Shown here piece after piece: positions 45,422-54,702 of a stretch of DNA of 64,000 nucleotides. Below the pieces are notes generated by a model, which was not told where the DNA came from, ran no database searches, and worked only from the letters and a program-made list of their open reading frames with translations. Position numbers and translations under genes: made by a program. Position 1 is the first letter of the stretch; each line of letters opens with the position of its first letter. Source of the DNA: Tenacibaculum haliotis (GTDB lineage Bacteria; Bacteroidota; Bacteroidia; Flavobacteriales; Flavobacteriaceae); the NCBI RefSeq assembly GCF_025215075.1, contig NZ_JAOBTH010000029.1:186001-250000 (forward strand), in the 5' to 3' direction.

Positions 45422-45964
45422 TTAGTATTTAATTATATAGGCTACCGTAATACCGCTTAAATCTGCATTATTTGGATTATCTATTAAATATGACACCTGA
45501 AAACCATTACCTATACCATCACCAGAAAACCCTTCGGTAATACCGGTTATAAAATTGGAGAAAGTCCCATTGCTTAATACTTGATTTCCTGATATCATTG
45601 TTCCTGTTGCTGTTCCTGCTTTTAACATGGGTACCAACGTAAAAGTAACTGACGGGTCTAAACCACTAACTTCAACATCTATAGATGCTGTACTGGGAGA
45701 ATTACCATTTTGCCTATACGTGTAATTTACCCACATGGTATTACCTCCACCTGAAAATGCCAAACCTGCTTCTATAAAACTACTAGCGCCACCAGTTACC
45801 GGGGTTTCATTAAAATCGATTATAGCAAAATCGATATCCACTTCGGCATCCTGAACAACAACTGGTACAGCTACCAAACTTGTATTGGGTGGTGAAACCT
45901 GAGCAAATGTATTTGTAAAACTGGTTATTAGTAGTAATAATATGGTGCGTAATATAATTCTCAT
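45422..45964 (-). CDS. Secreted subunit-like protein, fourth gene of the fibre-like operon
   Basis: 180 residues, signal peptide ending T-F-A-Q. All-beta composition with motifs MWVNYTYRQNG, LSNGTFSNFITGI, GFSGDGIGNGFQVSY and a final strand GITVAYIIKY of alternating hydrophobic residues. This last strand resembles the terminal strand of the 50341 product (STLTYTISAL), as expected for subunits that swap strands with a chaperone or one another. Its ATG overlaps the stop of the usher-like gene (TAATG), so synthesis is coupled. Confidence 0.75.
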   Translation of the reverse strand: MRIILRTILLLLITSFTNTFAQVSPPNTSLVAVPVVVQDAEVDIDFAIIDFNETPVTGGASSFIEAGLAFSGGGNTMWVNYTYRQNGNSPSTASIDVEVSGLDPSVTFTLVPMLKAGTATGTMISGNQVLSNGTFSNFITGITEGFSGDGIGNGFQVSYLIDNPNNADLSGITVAYIIKY

Positions 45965-48900
45965 TAGTTTCCTATATTAAAATTATTAGATTTAAACTTT
46001 ATTTTTCGTTTTTTTAATTTTAAAGCAAACACCTTATTAACAACATCTCCGCTTATGACTTCTACTTTAAAATTATTATTAATGGTAAATAACTCATTTT
46101 TTTGCACCATATTAATAACTTTAACATTGTAAACACCTGGTGCTAGCGTATTTAATTGAAAACTACCATCTGTACGTGTTGCTATGTTATAGGTATAGTT
46201 ATCATTAAATATTTTTAAATATGCTTTTAAGCGATATGGTTTTCTACTTTGTAATTGCAACTGTCCTTTAAGCCCACCTGTCTTCATTAGAATAATGTTT
46301 AAATCACTCATTTCATCTGCAACTACCGTTACTTCGTATGGTATTTTAGACGTAGTCATTACATCATCTTGTAATGATGACGTTACTACGATTATATAAT
46401 TTAACCCAACATTTAAGTTATTTAATTCAAAGTTACCATACTCATCTGTTACCACGGTAACACCTCCTGCTACGATTTGAATATCAGCTACATTTATACT
46501 CGCATCTTCACTATTTACATTACCTAAAATACCACCTTGGTTAATTACTTTTTTAAGCGGTACACCAAACCTATAAGTATACTTTGCAAAAGCAAATAAC
46601 TCTTTATCATTAAAACTTCCTGGCCTCTGGTAATAATTAGATCGTATCTCTAAAAAGTGGCGGTTGTGTATTTGCGCCTGCATGTTAAACGTAAAATTAT
46701 TTTGCACCAGGTAATTATCTTCAGGGCTAAAACCACTGTTATAATTTGTGTTTACAGAAAAATAAGAATTTAACACATACCCTACACCTGTACCATAACC
46801 AAAATAATGGTTGTTAGAATCAGAGTTTCCGTATCGGTTCGTAAATGAATGGCTAAAATTACCATTAACTCTAAAATTATTTAACACACTTACCGATCCA
46901 TTAACAGCGTTATTATACGTTCTTCTGTAATCAGAATTTATGGCTAATAAATTTTTTGTATTATTAACAGCACCATTTATACCATAAGAATATTTTCTAT
47001 CAAAAAAACGATAATTATAATTTACCCCATATTCTTTATAGTGGTAGTTTTTAATTTTCATTTGATCTTCTCTTTCACGTTTAGTTAAACGCAATCTAAA
47101 CTGGTGTTTTCTGTTTAAACGATAATTTAATGAAGCGTCATAATTTTCTGTATAAGGCTGGCTGTTGTAATACAGCGTATCTAAATTTTCATTAACTCTA
47201 GAGATACGAGCCCCTACTCTAGCGTACCATTTTTTATAGCGATATCCCAACGAACTATTAAAACGGATACTATTTTTTAGCGATCCATAATATTTTTTAT
47301 CGGCAATGGTAATATTTCCATTATAATTCCAATTTTTATACTGCTGATTTACACTTAAAAAATTAGCCGTATTAACACTTTCTTTTGTTAAACTAGTAGA
47401 GGATTCTAAAGCAATACGAGTTCCTTTTTTAATATAGTTTCCGTTAAAGGTTATTATTTGACCTTCGTTAGATAAGTTTTGAAAGTCAACATCGTTTACA
47501 TAACCTTTTTCTTTTTTTGATTGAGACAAAGACACCCCTATATTTACATCATTATTAATTTTATATTGTGCTTTTGCCCCATATACAGCCTGACTATTAA
47601 AAGCATTTAATCGTGGCTTAGAATAAAAAGCTGTTAACGTTAAATCGTTTATTCTTTGATCTAACCTAAACCCCATACCATATCTACTAGAAAATCCTAA
47701 ACGATCTATACGATACCCATGATCTCCTAAATAAACCGTAGTTAAATCTTTGTACTTATAAATTACACTATATTGATCTGCTGTTCCAAAACGACGTAAA
47801 TTTAATTGTTTAGGCCCTCTAAAAGTAAAATTTAAATGATGATTTTCTGTTTCATCTAAATACCCGTTACCTCTTAACTCTGCTGACAATGTAGAATAAT
47901 GTTCTTTCTTTCGTGTGTAACTATTGTACAACAAACTTGCTTCCATAGGAAACCTTAAATAAGGATCTTTTTGTTTGATGCGCTTCGGAATAACACGCAC
48001 CTCTTTAAAGCTACGCTTTTTTGTATTATCTCCTTCACTTACAACCATAAGCTCCATATAAATACGAGAAATATTATTTAAACGTTTATTTGTTTTTTCT
48101 GTTACCGTTATCAACATAAGTGAATCTGGAGCTAAATTCCTATTTAAACTCCCTTCAATACTATTTGTAGACTCTAAATTAATCGCGTGCATGGTGTTTC
48201 CCATATTTCTTACCCCAAAAGTTGTTTCAACAATCTGTCCGGCGTTCACATACTCTGGTGCAGAAATATTAAACACCTCTAAACTGTAATTTTTTGCAAC
48301 TTTAAAGTTTAAAACTTTTGTTTTAACAACAGCCTTCTTATTATTTTTTACAAACAACTGTACTTGTTGCTTACCTGGGGCTGCATTACCTTGAATATTA
48401 AAAGTTAAGAAAATTAATTTTTTAGAAGCTCCTTTTAATTTAGCTGATGGTGTTAAAGAAATTAACGACCAAGCTTCTGGCAATAATACTTCAAAATTAA
48501 AATCAAACTCCGCTACTCCCGATTTTTCAATTTCTATAACCAAAGTATGCTTCGTATCTGACTTATATATATTCTTTTTATATAACGGGTTTATATATAA
48601 ATTGAACGGTAACTTAACATATTTTAATTGCTGTAATTGTGCTTTCGATAGTTGCTGTTTAATATCTTCTGATTTTTTCATATTAAAACCTATTTTTTCA
48701 CTTACCTTTACTCGTGTTTTTTTTGCGCTGCTCCTTTTAGCAGAACTGTTTACCTTTGCTAAATTAGCATTTACTTGAGGTAATGTTGGTACTGAACTTA
48801 CTTGGTTAACTTTAGTAATTTCCCCTTCAGATAATTTATTTTCTAACATACTACCATCACCGTTCTTTAACACTTTTCTAACCACCGTTGTGTTAACAGT

Positions 48901-49317
48901 AGTAGTGGTTGTAATAGTTTCTTCTATATAAGGATCGTAGCTATTATTGATTTGTAGTTTTGCTACATTTTTAATAGCAGCTTTTTTTAAGCCAAATTCA
49001 TCTTTAAAATCATCCTTATTCTTCAGTGTTTTAATCCTTAATTCATAAGGATTTTTACCTAAACTTTTCTGAGATAACGGTTGCTTTACAACGTTTGTTA
49101 CTTTGGTTTTTGTGGTAGATTTAGATACCAGCTCTGGTGCAGCTTCTTGCACATTTTGTTGGTCTGGTTTTATTGCTAATGAAGATTTAACAGGTGGTGT
49201 TACTATAACTGGTTTAACTGTATCTTTTTTAAATACGTTACCTTTTTTTTTATAGTTCACCATATCACAACTCATAAGAAACAAACAAAAAAGAAGTAGT
49301 TTATATATAGTTTTCAT
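45964..49317 (-). CDS. Usher-like outer-membrane beta-barrel protein
   Basis: 1117 residues. Order: lipoprotein-type signal (LFLMSC17); a low-complexity, Lys/Thr-rich linker to about 225; two Ig/NEW3-like beta-sandwich domains (about 235-345 and 346-445, with APEYVNAGQIVETTFGVRNM); a beta-barrel of about 470 residues (450-918) made of alternating Tyr/Arg/Asn-rich strands with LRRFGTADQYSVIYKYKD and VYLGDHGYRIDRLG at its start; then two transthyretin/carboxypeptidase-regulatory-like domains (928-1010 and 1014-1100: TDEYGNFELNNLNVGLNYI and TDGSFQLNTLAPGVYNV). Classical ushers also put a large barrel before two C-terminal beta domains. No sequence identity with FimD is claimed. Position between a chaperone-like gene and subunit genes supports the role. 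Confidence 0.7.
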   Translation of the reverse strand: MKTIYKLLLFCLFLMSCDMVNYKKKGNVFKKDTVKPVIVTPPVKSSLAIKPDQQNVQEAAPELVSKSTTKTKVTNVVKQPLSQKSLGKNPYELRIKTLKNKDDFKDEFGLKKAAIKNVAKLQINNSYDPYIEETITTTTTVNTTVVRKVLKNGDGSMLENKLSEGEITKVNQVSSVPTLPQVNANLAKVNSSAKRSSAKKTRVKVSEKIGFNMKKSEDIKQQLSKAQLQQLKYVKLPFNLYINPLYKKNIYKSDTKHTLVIEIEKSGVAEFDFNFEVLLPEAWSLISLTPSAKLKGASKKLIFLTFNIQGNAAPGKQQVQLFVKNNKKAVVKTKVLNFKVAKNYSLEVFNISAPEYVNAGQIVETTFGVRNMGNTMHAINLESTNSIEGSLNRNLAPDSLMLITVTEKTNKRLNNISRIYMELMVVSEGDNTKKRSFKEVRVIPKRIKQKDPYLRFPMEASLLYNSYTRKKEHYSTLSAELRGNGYLDETENHHLNFTFRGPKQLNLRRFGTADQYSVIYKYKDLTTVYLGDHGYRIDRLGFSSRYGMGFRLDQRINDLTLTAFYSKPRLNAFNSQAVYGAKAQYKINNDVNIGVSLSQSKKEKGYVNDVDFQNLSNEGQIITFNGNYIKKGTRIALESSTSLTKESVNTANFLSVNQQYKNWNYNGNITIADKKYYGSLKNSIRFNSSLGYRYKKWYARVGARISRVNENLDTLYYNSQPYTENYDASLNYRLNRKHQFRLRLTKREREDQMKIKNYHYKEYGVNYNYRFFDRKYSYGINGAVNNTKNLLAINSDYRRTYNNAVNGSVSVLNNFRVNGNFSHSFTNRYGNSDSNNHYFGYGTGVGYVLNSYFSVNTNYNSGFSPEDNYLVQNNFTFNMQAQIHNRHFLEIRSNYYQRPGSFNDKELFAFAKYTYRFGVPLKKVINQGGILGNVNSEDASINVADIQIVAGGVTVVTDEYGNFELNNLNVGLNYIIVVTSSLQDDVMTTSKIPYEVTVVADEMSDLNIILMKTGGLKGQLQLQSRKPYRLKAYLKIFNDNYTYNIATRTDGSFQLNTLAPGVYNVKVINMVQKNELFTINNNFKVEVISGDVVNKVFALKLKKRKIKFKSNNFNIGN

Positions 49318-49390
49318 AATGAGATTGAAATATTAAGATAGGGATATGAAAATAAAATGTATTTTAAATTTATCTAATAAAAAAACGTTT

Positions 49391-50215
49391 TTATTTTATA
49401 GTTAAAGACAGATTGGTCCCTACAAACTCACCATCCGCTTCTGCAGTTAATACACATTGGTAATTACCTGATGCTAAAACTGATAAATCTAAATAAATAT
49501 CACGGCACGAATCAGCATATATATGCTTGTTTAATGATTTTTTTTCTAATACTAAATCACCAGCTGTGTTATACACTTCCATATTTAGTGTTGTTTTATA
49601 AGCAAAATTTGTAGTATTACTTAATGTGATACTTAGTGTTTTTTTAATTTGATTGTCTTGAAGTGTATGGTATGTTAAATCCATGTTTTCAAAATTAAGA
49701 TCAAATACAGGTGTCTTATCTACATGCACTAGTATACCTATTACATAATTAGTTTTAGATGTTAAACCAACAATATTTTTAGCTAAATTTAACTTTTTAG
49801 GATCTGGGTTTTGAACTTTTAATACTGCTAAAAAAGAACCTTGAAGCCCTTTTGTATTTGGCACTGTAATGGTAAATGGATAATCGTATTTTGTTTTTGC
49901 AGAAATAAACTTCTCTGACTCTACATCTGATACCCACTGAGAACCTCCGTGTGTTAAATCATAATCGTCTAATAACTTAAAACCACCGCTACAATCAAAC
50001 TGAACATCTTTAAGGCTTACCTTAACGACAACCTCTTCTTCTGTCGGATTAACCAATATTACATGTCCTTTAATAACATCGCCTGGTCTGGCACTAAATA
50101 CTTTCATTAAACCTCCTTGGATAGAAATTTCTTGAGCATTTAGATGTCTAATCGGAAGAAAAGTTAAAGCTATCAATAAAAAAGAACCTTTAAGTAAGAA
50201 TATAATTGGCTTCAT
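49391..50215 (-). CDS. Periplasmic chaperone-like beta-sandwich protein
   Basis: 274 residues with a signal peptide (LPIRHLNAQ). Two Ig-like domains: the first opens GGLMKVFSARPGDVIKGHVI, VNPTEEEVVVKVSLKD, a pattern shared with DUF916/COG1470 and reminiscent of PapD-type chaperones (S-x-x-P-G-x-x-x-x-x-x-x-x-N-P-T). The second ends in a Cys-containing sandwich (LASGNYQCVLTAEADGEFVG). It follows the major-subunit candidate and precedes the usher-like gene by 73 nt. Function as a subunit chaperone is inferred from fold and order. Confidence 0.7.
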   Translation of the reverse strand: MKPIIFLLKGSFLLIALTFLPIRHLNAQEISIQGGLMKVFSARPGDVIKGHVILVNPTEEEVVVKVSLKDVQFDCSGGFKLLDDYDLTHGGSQWVSDVESEKFISAKTKYDYPFTITVPNTKGLQGSFLAVLKVQNPDPKKLNLAKNIVGLTSKTNYVIGILVHVDKTPVFDLNFENMDLTYHTLQDNQIKKTLSITLSNTTNFAYKTTLNMEVYNTAGDLVLEKKSLNKHIYADSCRDIYLDLSVLASGNYQCVLTAEADGEFVGTNLSLTIK

Positions 50216-50290
50216 GTATAAGTTGTTTAATAACTATTGCTTTTATTGAATATATAAGTTCACTATTTAGTCATATAATGTGACTTATTT

Positions 50291-50324
50291 AAAAAGCAGA
50301 TCTATACACACAGATCTGCTTTTT
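50291..50324 (-). terminator. Terminator-like hairpin between subunit and chaperone genes
   Basis: Perfect 13-base arms AAAAAGCAGATCT (50291-50303) and AGATCTGCTTTTT (50312-50324), loop ATACACAC; T5 on the transcribed strand. No promoter is visible between it and the chaperone ATG at 50215, so it probably terminates partially. Confidence 0.8.
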
Positions 50325-50340
50325 TAAAAGATGCATTTAA

Positions 50341-50985
50341 TTAAAGTGCACTAATAGTATAAGTTAAAGTAGACTGCATTACTCCAGTACCACTTGCATC
50401 AAGACCACCAAAAGTCGTTGTATCTTCTGTCAAGTAATATTCTAATTCTGTTCCGTTAGTAGGGCCATCTAAGGTATATGAAGCTAAAATACCATTTCTA
50501 ACAGTAACCGCTGTTGTTGGCACCATCGGTAAATCTAAGATTACTAGGTCACCCGGCTCTCCTACCATAGCTCCAGAGTCTACTCCACTTTTTAAATTAA
50601 GATTAAAACCTGGTATAGCCGCATCTAATTCAACAGTAATAACAGTATCACTACTAGCTACTGTTGGTACATATGTATGGTTCACTCTTACTTTTGCAGA
50701 AGGAATATTAGCTACATTCATAAATAAACCAGCTTCATTAACATCTGTAGCTGCTATTGAAAATGTGATGTCACTTACTTCACCAGTTGGTGTTCCAGTA
50801 GCAGCTACTGAATGAACATCGATAATCGCTATAGATGGCAAATCTACTGTAACAGTATGAGTCGTAACATTATCTCCTGGAAGTTCAACAGCATTTGCTA
50901 TTCCTGTTATTGTTACTGTTCCTGTTTGTGCACTCATAGCTGTAAAAGATGCTACAGCTGCAATTGTAAATAATAATTTTCTCAT
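50341..50985 (-). CDS. Candidate major subunit of the fibre-like system
   Basis: 214 residues with a signal peptide (MRKLLFTIAAVASFTAMSAQ). The mature protein has no cysteine and few Lys, is rich in Thr, Val, Ala and Gly, and reads as a chain of beta strands (THTVTVDLPSIAIIDVHSVA near the start, TLTYTISAL at the C terminus). First gene of the operon, followed by a terminator-like hairpin that would make it the most abundant product. I do not recognise a named family; pilin-like subunit is an inference from composition, C-terminal strand and gene order. Confidence 0.7.
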   Translation of the reverse strand: MRKLLFTIAAVASFTAMSAQTGTVTITGIANAVELPGDNVTTHTVTVDLPSIAIIDVHSVAATGTPTGEVSDITFSIAATDVNEAGLFMNVANIPSAKVRVNHTYVPTVASSDTVITVELDAAIPGFNLNLKSGVDSGAMVGEPGDLVILDLPMVPTTAVTVRNGILASYTLDGPTNGTELEYYLTEDTTTFGGLDASGTGVMQSTLTYTISAL

Positions 50986-51080
50986 GATAAAATGGTTTAT
51001 AAAGATTAAAAATATTTTTGTTTCAATTATTACTGTAAGTATACATTACAAGTCATCTTTATGAATTTAAGATAATTTAA

Positions 51081-51109
51081 ACAACCATTTACTGTTGATA
51101 AATGGTTGT
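51081..51109. repeat. 11-bp perfect inverted repeat upstream of the fibre-like operon
   Basis: Arms ACAACCATTTA (51081-51091) and TAAATGGTTGT (51099-51109), loop CTGTTGA; no T tract of note. It lies between the candidate promoter and the 50985 ATG, so it may be an operator or a leader stem. The interval 50986-51576 contains no gene that I can support. Confidence 0.6.
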
Positions 51110-51126
51110 AAAGTTGCTTTATACGG

Positions 51127-51161
51127 AAAAGATACATTTTTTTTATAGTAAATCACTCAAA
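51127..51161 (-). promoter_or_regulatory. Candidate promoter of the fibre-like operon
   Basis: -33 TTTG (51161-51158), 23-nt spacer, -7 TATCTTTT (51134-51127; last base differs from TAnnTTTG). Predicted leader about 135 nt. Confidence 0.35.
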
Positions 51162-51189
51162 AAAAAAATAAATTTTTTAAATCTATCAC

Positions 51190-51220
51190 ACAAGTTACCT
51201 ACTAGATAACAACAAGTTAC
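51190..51220. repeat. Direct repeat ACAAGTTAC, two copies 22 bp apart
   Basis: ACAAGTTAC at 51190-51198 and 51212-51220. Same-face spacing of two helical turns and a 13-bp gap, as in LytTR-type response-regulator sites. It lies about 30 bp upstream of the candidate -33 element. Confidence 0.5.
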
Positions 51221-51491
51221 TATTAAAAAAAGAATTATTATTCATTAAGCAACCTTATTTAGTACATGATTACCATAACGACTTGCAATATTATTATATA
51301 ACTGTTTAAATACAATAAAATGCAGTATCAATAAACCTAGCATTTAGCCAAACACTATATGAAGCCACCCATGTAAGTTATTTTAGTTTAAATTAAAATT
51401 TGCAATACCAAAAGACTCTTTTTATTCAATTACATGCTAACTCCCTAATAAATACCGCAACAAAATAAGCTATAGGAAAAACATATAAATC

Positions 51492-51531
51492 AAAAATACC
51501 TGAACAATAAATTTATTGTTCAGGTATTTTT
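51492..51531. terminator. Terminator after tesB
   Basis: A perfect 40-nt palindrome with half-site AAAAATACCTGAACAATAAA; T's on both strands. It lies 45 nt past the tesB stop. Confidence 0.85.
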
Positions 51532-51576
51532 GATAATTTACTTAGTATCGATTATTTATAATTAGGCAAAATTAAT

Positions 51577-52443
51577 TTAGTTTTTCATTGGGCGCATTAA
51601 ACCTTCTTGTGCAACAGAAGCTATTAACTTACCTTCCCTTGTATAAATATTACCACAAGCAAAGCCACGTGCTCCAAAGGTATTCGGACTCTCGATTGAG
51701 AACAACATCCAATCGTTAAAATCAAAATCACGATAAAACCACATTGAGTGATCTAAACTTGCCATTTGAGTATTACCAAAATTAGCAATGCTCGCATTCG
51801 GATTTAAACAGGCTGTTAAAATGTTGTAATCAGAAATATAGGTAAGAATTTGTTGTTTTAACGCTAAAGATAAATCAACAGGATCTCCTTTTAACTTAAA
51901 CCACACATCAACAAATGGTGGTAAATCTTTCATATCAAGAGGGTTTACAATTTCTACAGGTTTAAACTCAATTGGTCTTTCAACACTTAAAAATGCTTTT
52001 AACTTTTTAGGTAAAAAATCACCAAATTGCGCTAACATATCTGTCCAACTAAATAACTCTTCGGGTTTTTTTATCCCTTTTTTAATTGGCATTTGATGTT
52101 CATACCCTTCTTCTTTTTTATGAAAAGAACACGATAAAATAAAAATTGTTTTATCATTTTGATGTGCAGTTACGCGTCGGGTAGAAAAACTACCTCCATC
52201 ACGAATAACCTGCACATTATAAGTTATTGGTAATTCTAAATTCCCTGCTTCTAAAAAATAAGAATGCAAGGAATGTAAAATACGACTTTCTTTAACCGTT
52301 CTATAAGCTGCATTTAATGATTGCGCTAAAACCTGACCTCCAAATACATTTGGACTACCAATATCTTTGCTGATTCCGTTAAAATTGTTATTACCTATAT
52401 CTTTTAAGGTTAGTATTTTTAATAGTTCTTGAGTGTTTTTCAT
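51577..52443 (-). CDS. tesB: Acyl-CoA thioesterase II
   Basis: 288 residues, a double hot-dog protein that hydrolyses medium- and long-chain acyl-CoA to free fatty acid and CoA in the cytoplasm. Family blocks: VFGGQVLAQSLNAAYRTV, LHSLHSYFLEAGN, RDGGSFSTRRVTAHQ in the first half, and ASLDHSMWFYRDFDFNDW plus the catalytic Asp/Thr/Gln-type region in the second. It follows the GNAT gene by 18 nt. Confidence 0.94.
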   Translation of the reverse strand: MKNTQELLKILTLKDIGNNNFNGISKDIGSPNVFGGQVLAQSLNAAYRTVKESRILHSLHSYFLEAGNLELPITYNVQVIRDGGSFSTRRVTAHQNDKTIFILSCSFHKKEEGYEHQMPIKKGIKKPEELFSWTDMLAQFGDFLPKKLKAFLSVERPIEFKPVEIVNPLDMKDLPPFVDVWFKLKGDPVDLSLALKQQILTYISDYNILTACLNPNASIANFGNTQMASLDHSMWFYRDFDFNDWMLFSIESPNTFGARGFACGNIYTREGKLIASVAQEGLMRPMKN

Positions 52444-52461
52444 TATTGAAAATTAACTTTG

Positions 52462-53646
52462 CTATTGTTTTATTTTAAATGGATGTTTTTGTTTAAATTC
52501 TGATGGTTGAATTCGTTTTAAAAACAGACTTAAAATACGATTTGTAATTGTTTTTTTGTGTCGCAAATAAATAGTTAAATCTTGCGGAACTGCTCCTACC
52601 GAGCTTTTTATTTCACTTGCCGTTCTCCCGAAGTTTATAGTTTTAACTTTTCTTTGTATTCCTAAAGAAATGTAATCATATAACATGCGTTGATATATAG
52701 CGTATTCTTTATTATTGGTGTAATCTATTCCAACAAAATGAGCATCTAATGAATCTTTATTAAAAATTCCTGATAAAAAACCTACTAACTTATCTTCTAA
52801 CCAATAAGCTCTTAAAAAATAAGCATCCCCTAAATTATCTTTTAATGATTTATACGTTTTGACATTGAAATCACCTAAATTAAAACTCGATTTAGTAGAA
52901 ACCGTTTTATACAACGCTTTCATTTCTGGCAATAAATCTTTAAGTCTACCTGAAGTAACATCTTCAGTTTTTAACGATGCACTCAATTTTAATGCTTTTC
53001 TTGCTTTTACTCTAAACTTAGTTTTTAAAGCGGTTAAATAATCATCTAAACTATGCCAATCATTTTCTAAATGCAATACCATATTCGGTTCTACATTAAA
53101 CGAATTATAACCTTCTTCATGCAAATCATCAGTAATAAACAACGATTCTTTTTCAAAATCTTTTAGCATAAAGAAATCAACTTTATTCTGAGGTTTTAAA
53201 TTAGTAAAATCGATAACTGCTTTCGCTATTTTTAGAATGATTTCATTTTTATTCTGGTCATCTTTAATAAACGTTCCATGTTCACCGCTTACAAATGTAT
53301 TTCCGCAGGTAAGTATTTTAAAAGGTTTTTCTGGAGATAGTATTCTTAATTTTCTTCCAGTACATTTTATCCATTCTACGACAGATTGCATATCGTTTTG
53401 AACACTATCTAAATAAAAATCTACTATTTGAATAGTTGCTATTGCAACTGCTTTATCTTCATCAAATAAAACAATATAACCAAACTGTATTTTTGGATTG
53501 TTTTGTTGTAATGCTTCTAAATATTTCGGGTGATAATATAAGTTTTCTGTACAGTTTAATTGTTGCCAAACATCGTTTGATATTTCATTAACTGCATAAA
53601 AGTATTTAACATTTAAAGCATGCTTTGTACAAGATAAAAAATTCAC
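52462..53646 (-). CDS. GNAT-fold protein (FemAB/BioF2-like acetyltransferase domain)
   Basis: 394 residues, cytoplasmic. The region from about 195 to 370 (LKTKFRVKARKALKLSA, LVGFLSGIFNKDSLDAHFVG, TINFGRTASEIKSSVGAVPQ) matches the acetyltransferase-6/peptidogalycan family (tandem GNAT, FemX-like). The donor and acceptor are unknown. The start used is GTG at 53646, because no ATG lies near the beginning; the true start may be a few codons later. Upstream of tesB in the same direction. Confidence 0.8.
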   Translation of the reverse strand: MNFLSCTKHALNVKYFYAVNEISNDVWQQLNCTENLYYHPKYLEALQQNNPKIQFGYIVLFDEDKAVAIATIQIVDFYLDSVQNDMQSVVEWIKCTGRKLRILSPEKPFKILTCGNTFVSGEHGTFIKDDQNKNEIILKIAKAVIDFTNLKPQNKVDFFMLKDFEKESLFITDDLHEEGYNSFNVEPNMVLHLENDWHSLDDYLTALKTKFRVKARKALKLSASLKTEDVTSGRLKDLLPEMKALYKTVSTKSSFNLGDFNVKTYKSLKDNLGDAYFLRAYWLEDKLVGFLSGIFNKDSLDAHFVGIDYTNNKEYAIYQRMLYDYISLGIQRKVKTINFGRTASEIKSSVGAVPQDLTIYLRHKKTITNRILSLFLKRIQPSEFKQKHPFKIKQ

Positions 53647-53697
53647 AGACCCCTTTATATTTTGGGTGTAAATTACTAAAAGTTTATGTAAACGTAA

Positions 53698-54657
53698 TTA
53701 TACAACTCCGTTATTCCAAACTGGCACTTTTAAAAGCTTACTAATTTTCATCATATCACTTAAAATATACATCTTGTCTCCATGGTTTAGTAAATTAAAT
53801 CGATCTCCTTTATTGGTTATCAAATTTAACTCATATGAAAAATAACCGCCTGAAGAACTACCTCCCGACGAAAATTTTTCTAATACCTGCAAAGCATATA
53901 CTTCCTGATATTGCAATGTTTCACCACCAAAAATAATTTTTCTTTTTCGAGTATGTATAAATACTTTTGGAGAAAACATAAATAGTAAAATCAACCCTAT
54001 TAATAAAAAAGGGCCGCCAGAAGTAAAAAACAATTTTCCTCCTTTCATAAAAGTAAGTGGAATATCATAAATTTGATAGTACTCATAAAATGAAATTGTT
54101 ACATAATTTAAACCCATTAAGAAAAAACTCCAAGCAAATACTTTAGTAAACGAGCTAGCGGTTATTTTGTACCCTTGTGCTGTTTTTTTAAACACTTCAC
54201 TTGGAAAATTACTAGCAGAACTCTCTAGAGCATTCCAAGATATTTGTTGCCCTATTACATCAGCTGTAGGGTCTTCAAAAACAAAATCTACTTGTTTATT
54301 TTTAGACGAAGTTTTCTTTTTATTAGAAATATAATTTGTCGCAACCATACCTACTCCCATAAATACAAAAACAAGTAACATTCCCCCTATTTTATAAAAC
54401 ATAAACTTCTCACCACCATAAATCTTTGTATGAATTGGTACGGTGATTTCTAATTTTTGAAGTAAATGTTTATCTTTTTTAGTTGGGTTTTTTAACTGTT
54501 GTAATGAATCTAAAGTATAAATATCATTTTTTAATGCTATTTGATTGTTGTTATATCTTTCGTGTTTTTTATCGACCTCTGGTATTACAACAAAAAATAT
54601 AATTCCGATAGGAATTAGTAAAAAAAGCCAAGTGCTTTTTAACGATATCTTACTCAT
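53698..54657 (-). CDS. Membrane protein of unknown function
   Basis: 319 residues with helices at about 10-25, 88-108, 170-187 and 203-225, a charged coiled segment after the first helix, and a C-terminal soluble domain with a Gly/Ser run (SSGGSSSGGYFSYEL). No family recognised. Inner-membrane location predicted. It lies 45 nt after the SemiSWEET gene. Confidence 0.75.
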   Translation of the reverse strand: MSKISLKSTWLFLLIPIGIIFFVVIPEVDKKHERYNNNQIALKNDIYTLDSLQQLKNPTKKDKHLLQKLEITVPIHTKIYGGEKFMFYKIGGMLLVFVFMGVGMVATNYISNKKKTSSKNKQVDFVFEDPTADVIGQQISWNALESSASNFPSEVFKKTAQGYKITASSFTKVFAWSFFLMGLNYVTISFYEYYQIYDIPLTFMKGGKLFFTSGGPFLLIGLILLFMFSPKVFIHTRKRKIIFGGETLQYQEVYALQVLEKFSSGGSSSGGYFSYELNLITNKGDRFNLLNHGDKMYILSDMMKISKLLKVPVWNNGVV

Positions 54658-54702
54658 TACGTTTATTTTTATAATTTAAAATATATTAAAGACACCTTAA
54701 AA

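Noticed and set aside
45964..49317. TonB-dependent receptor
   Set aside because: The carboxypeptidase-like domains are C-terminal, not N-terminal, and there is no plug domain or TonB box; the architecture fits an usher better.
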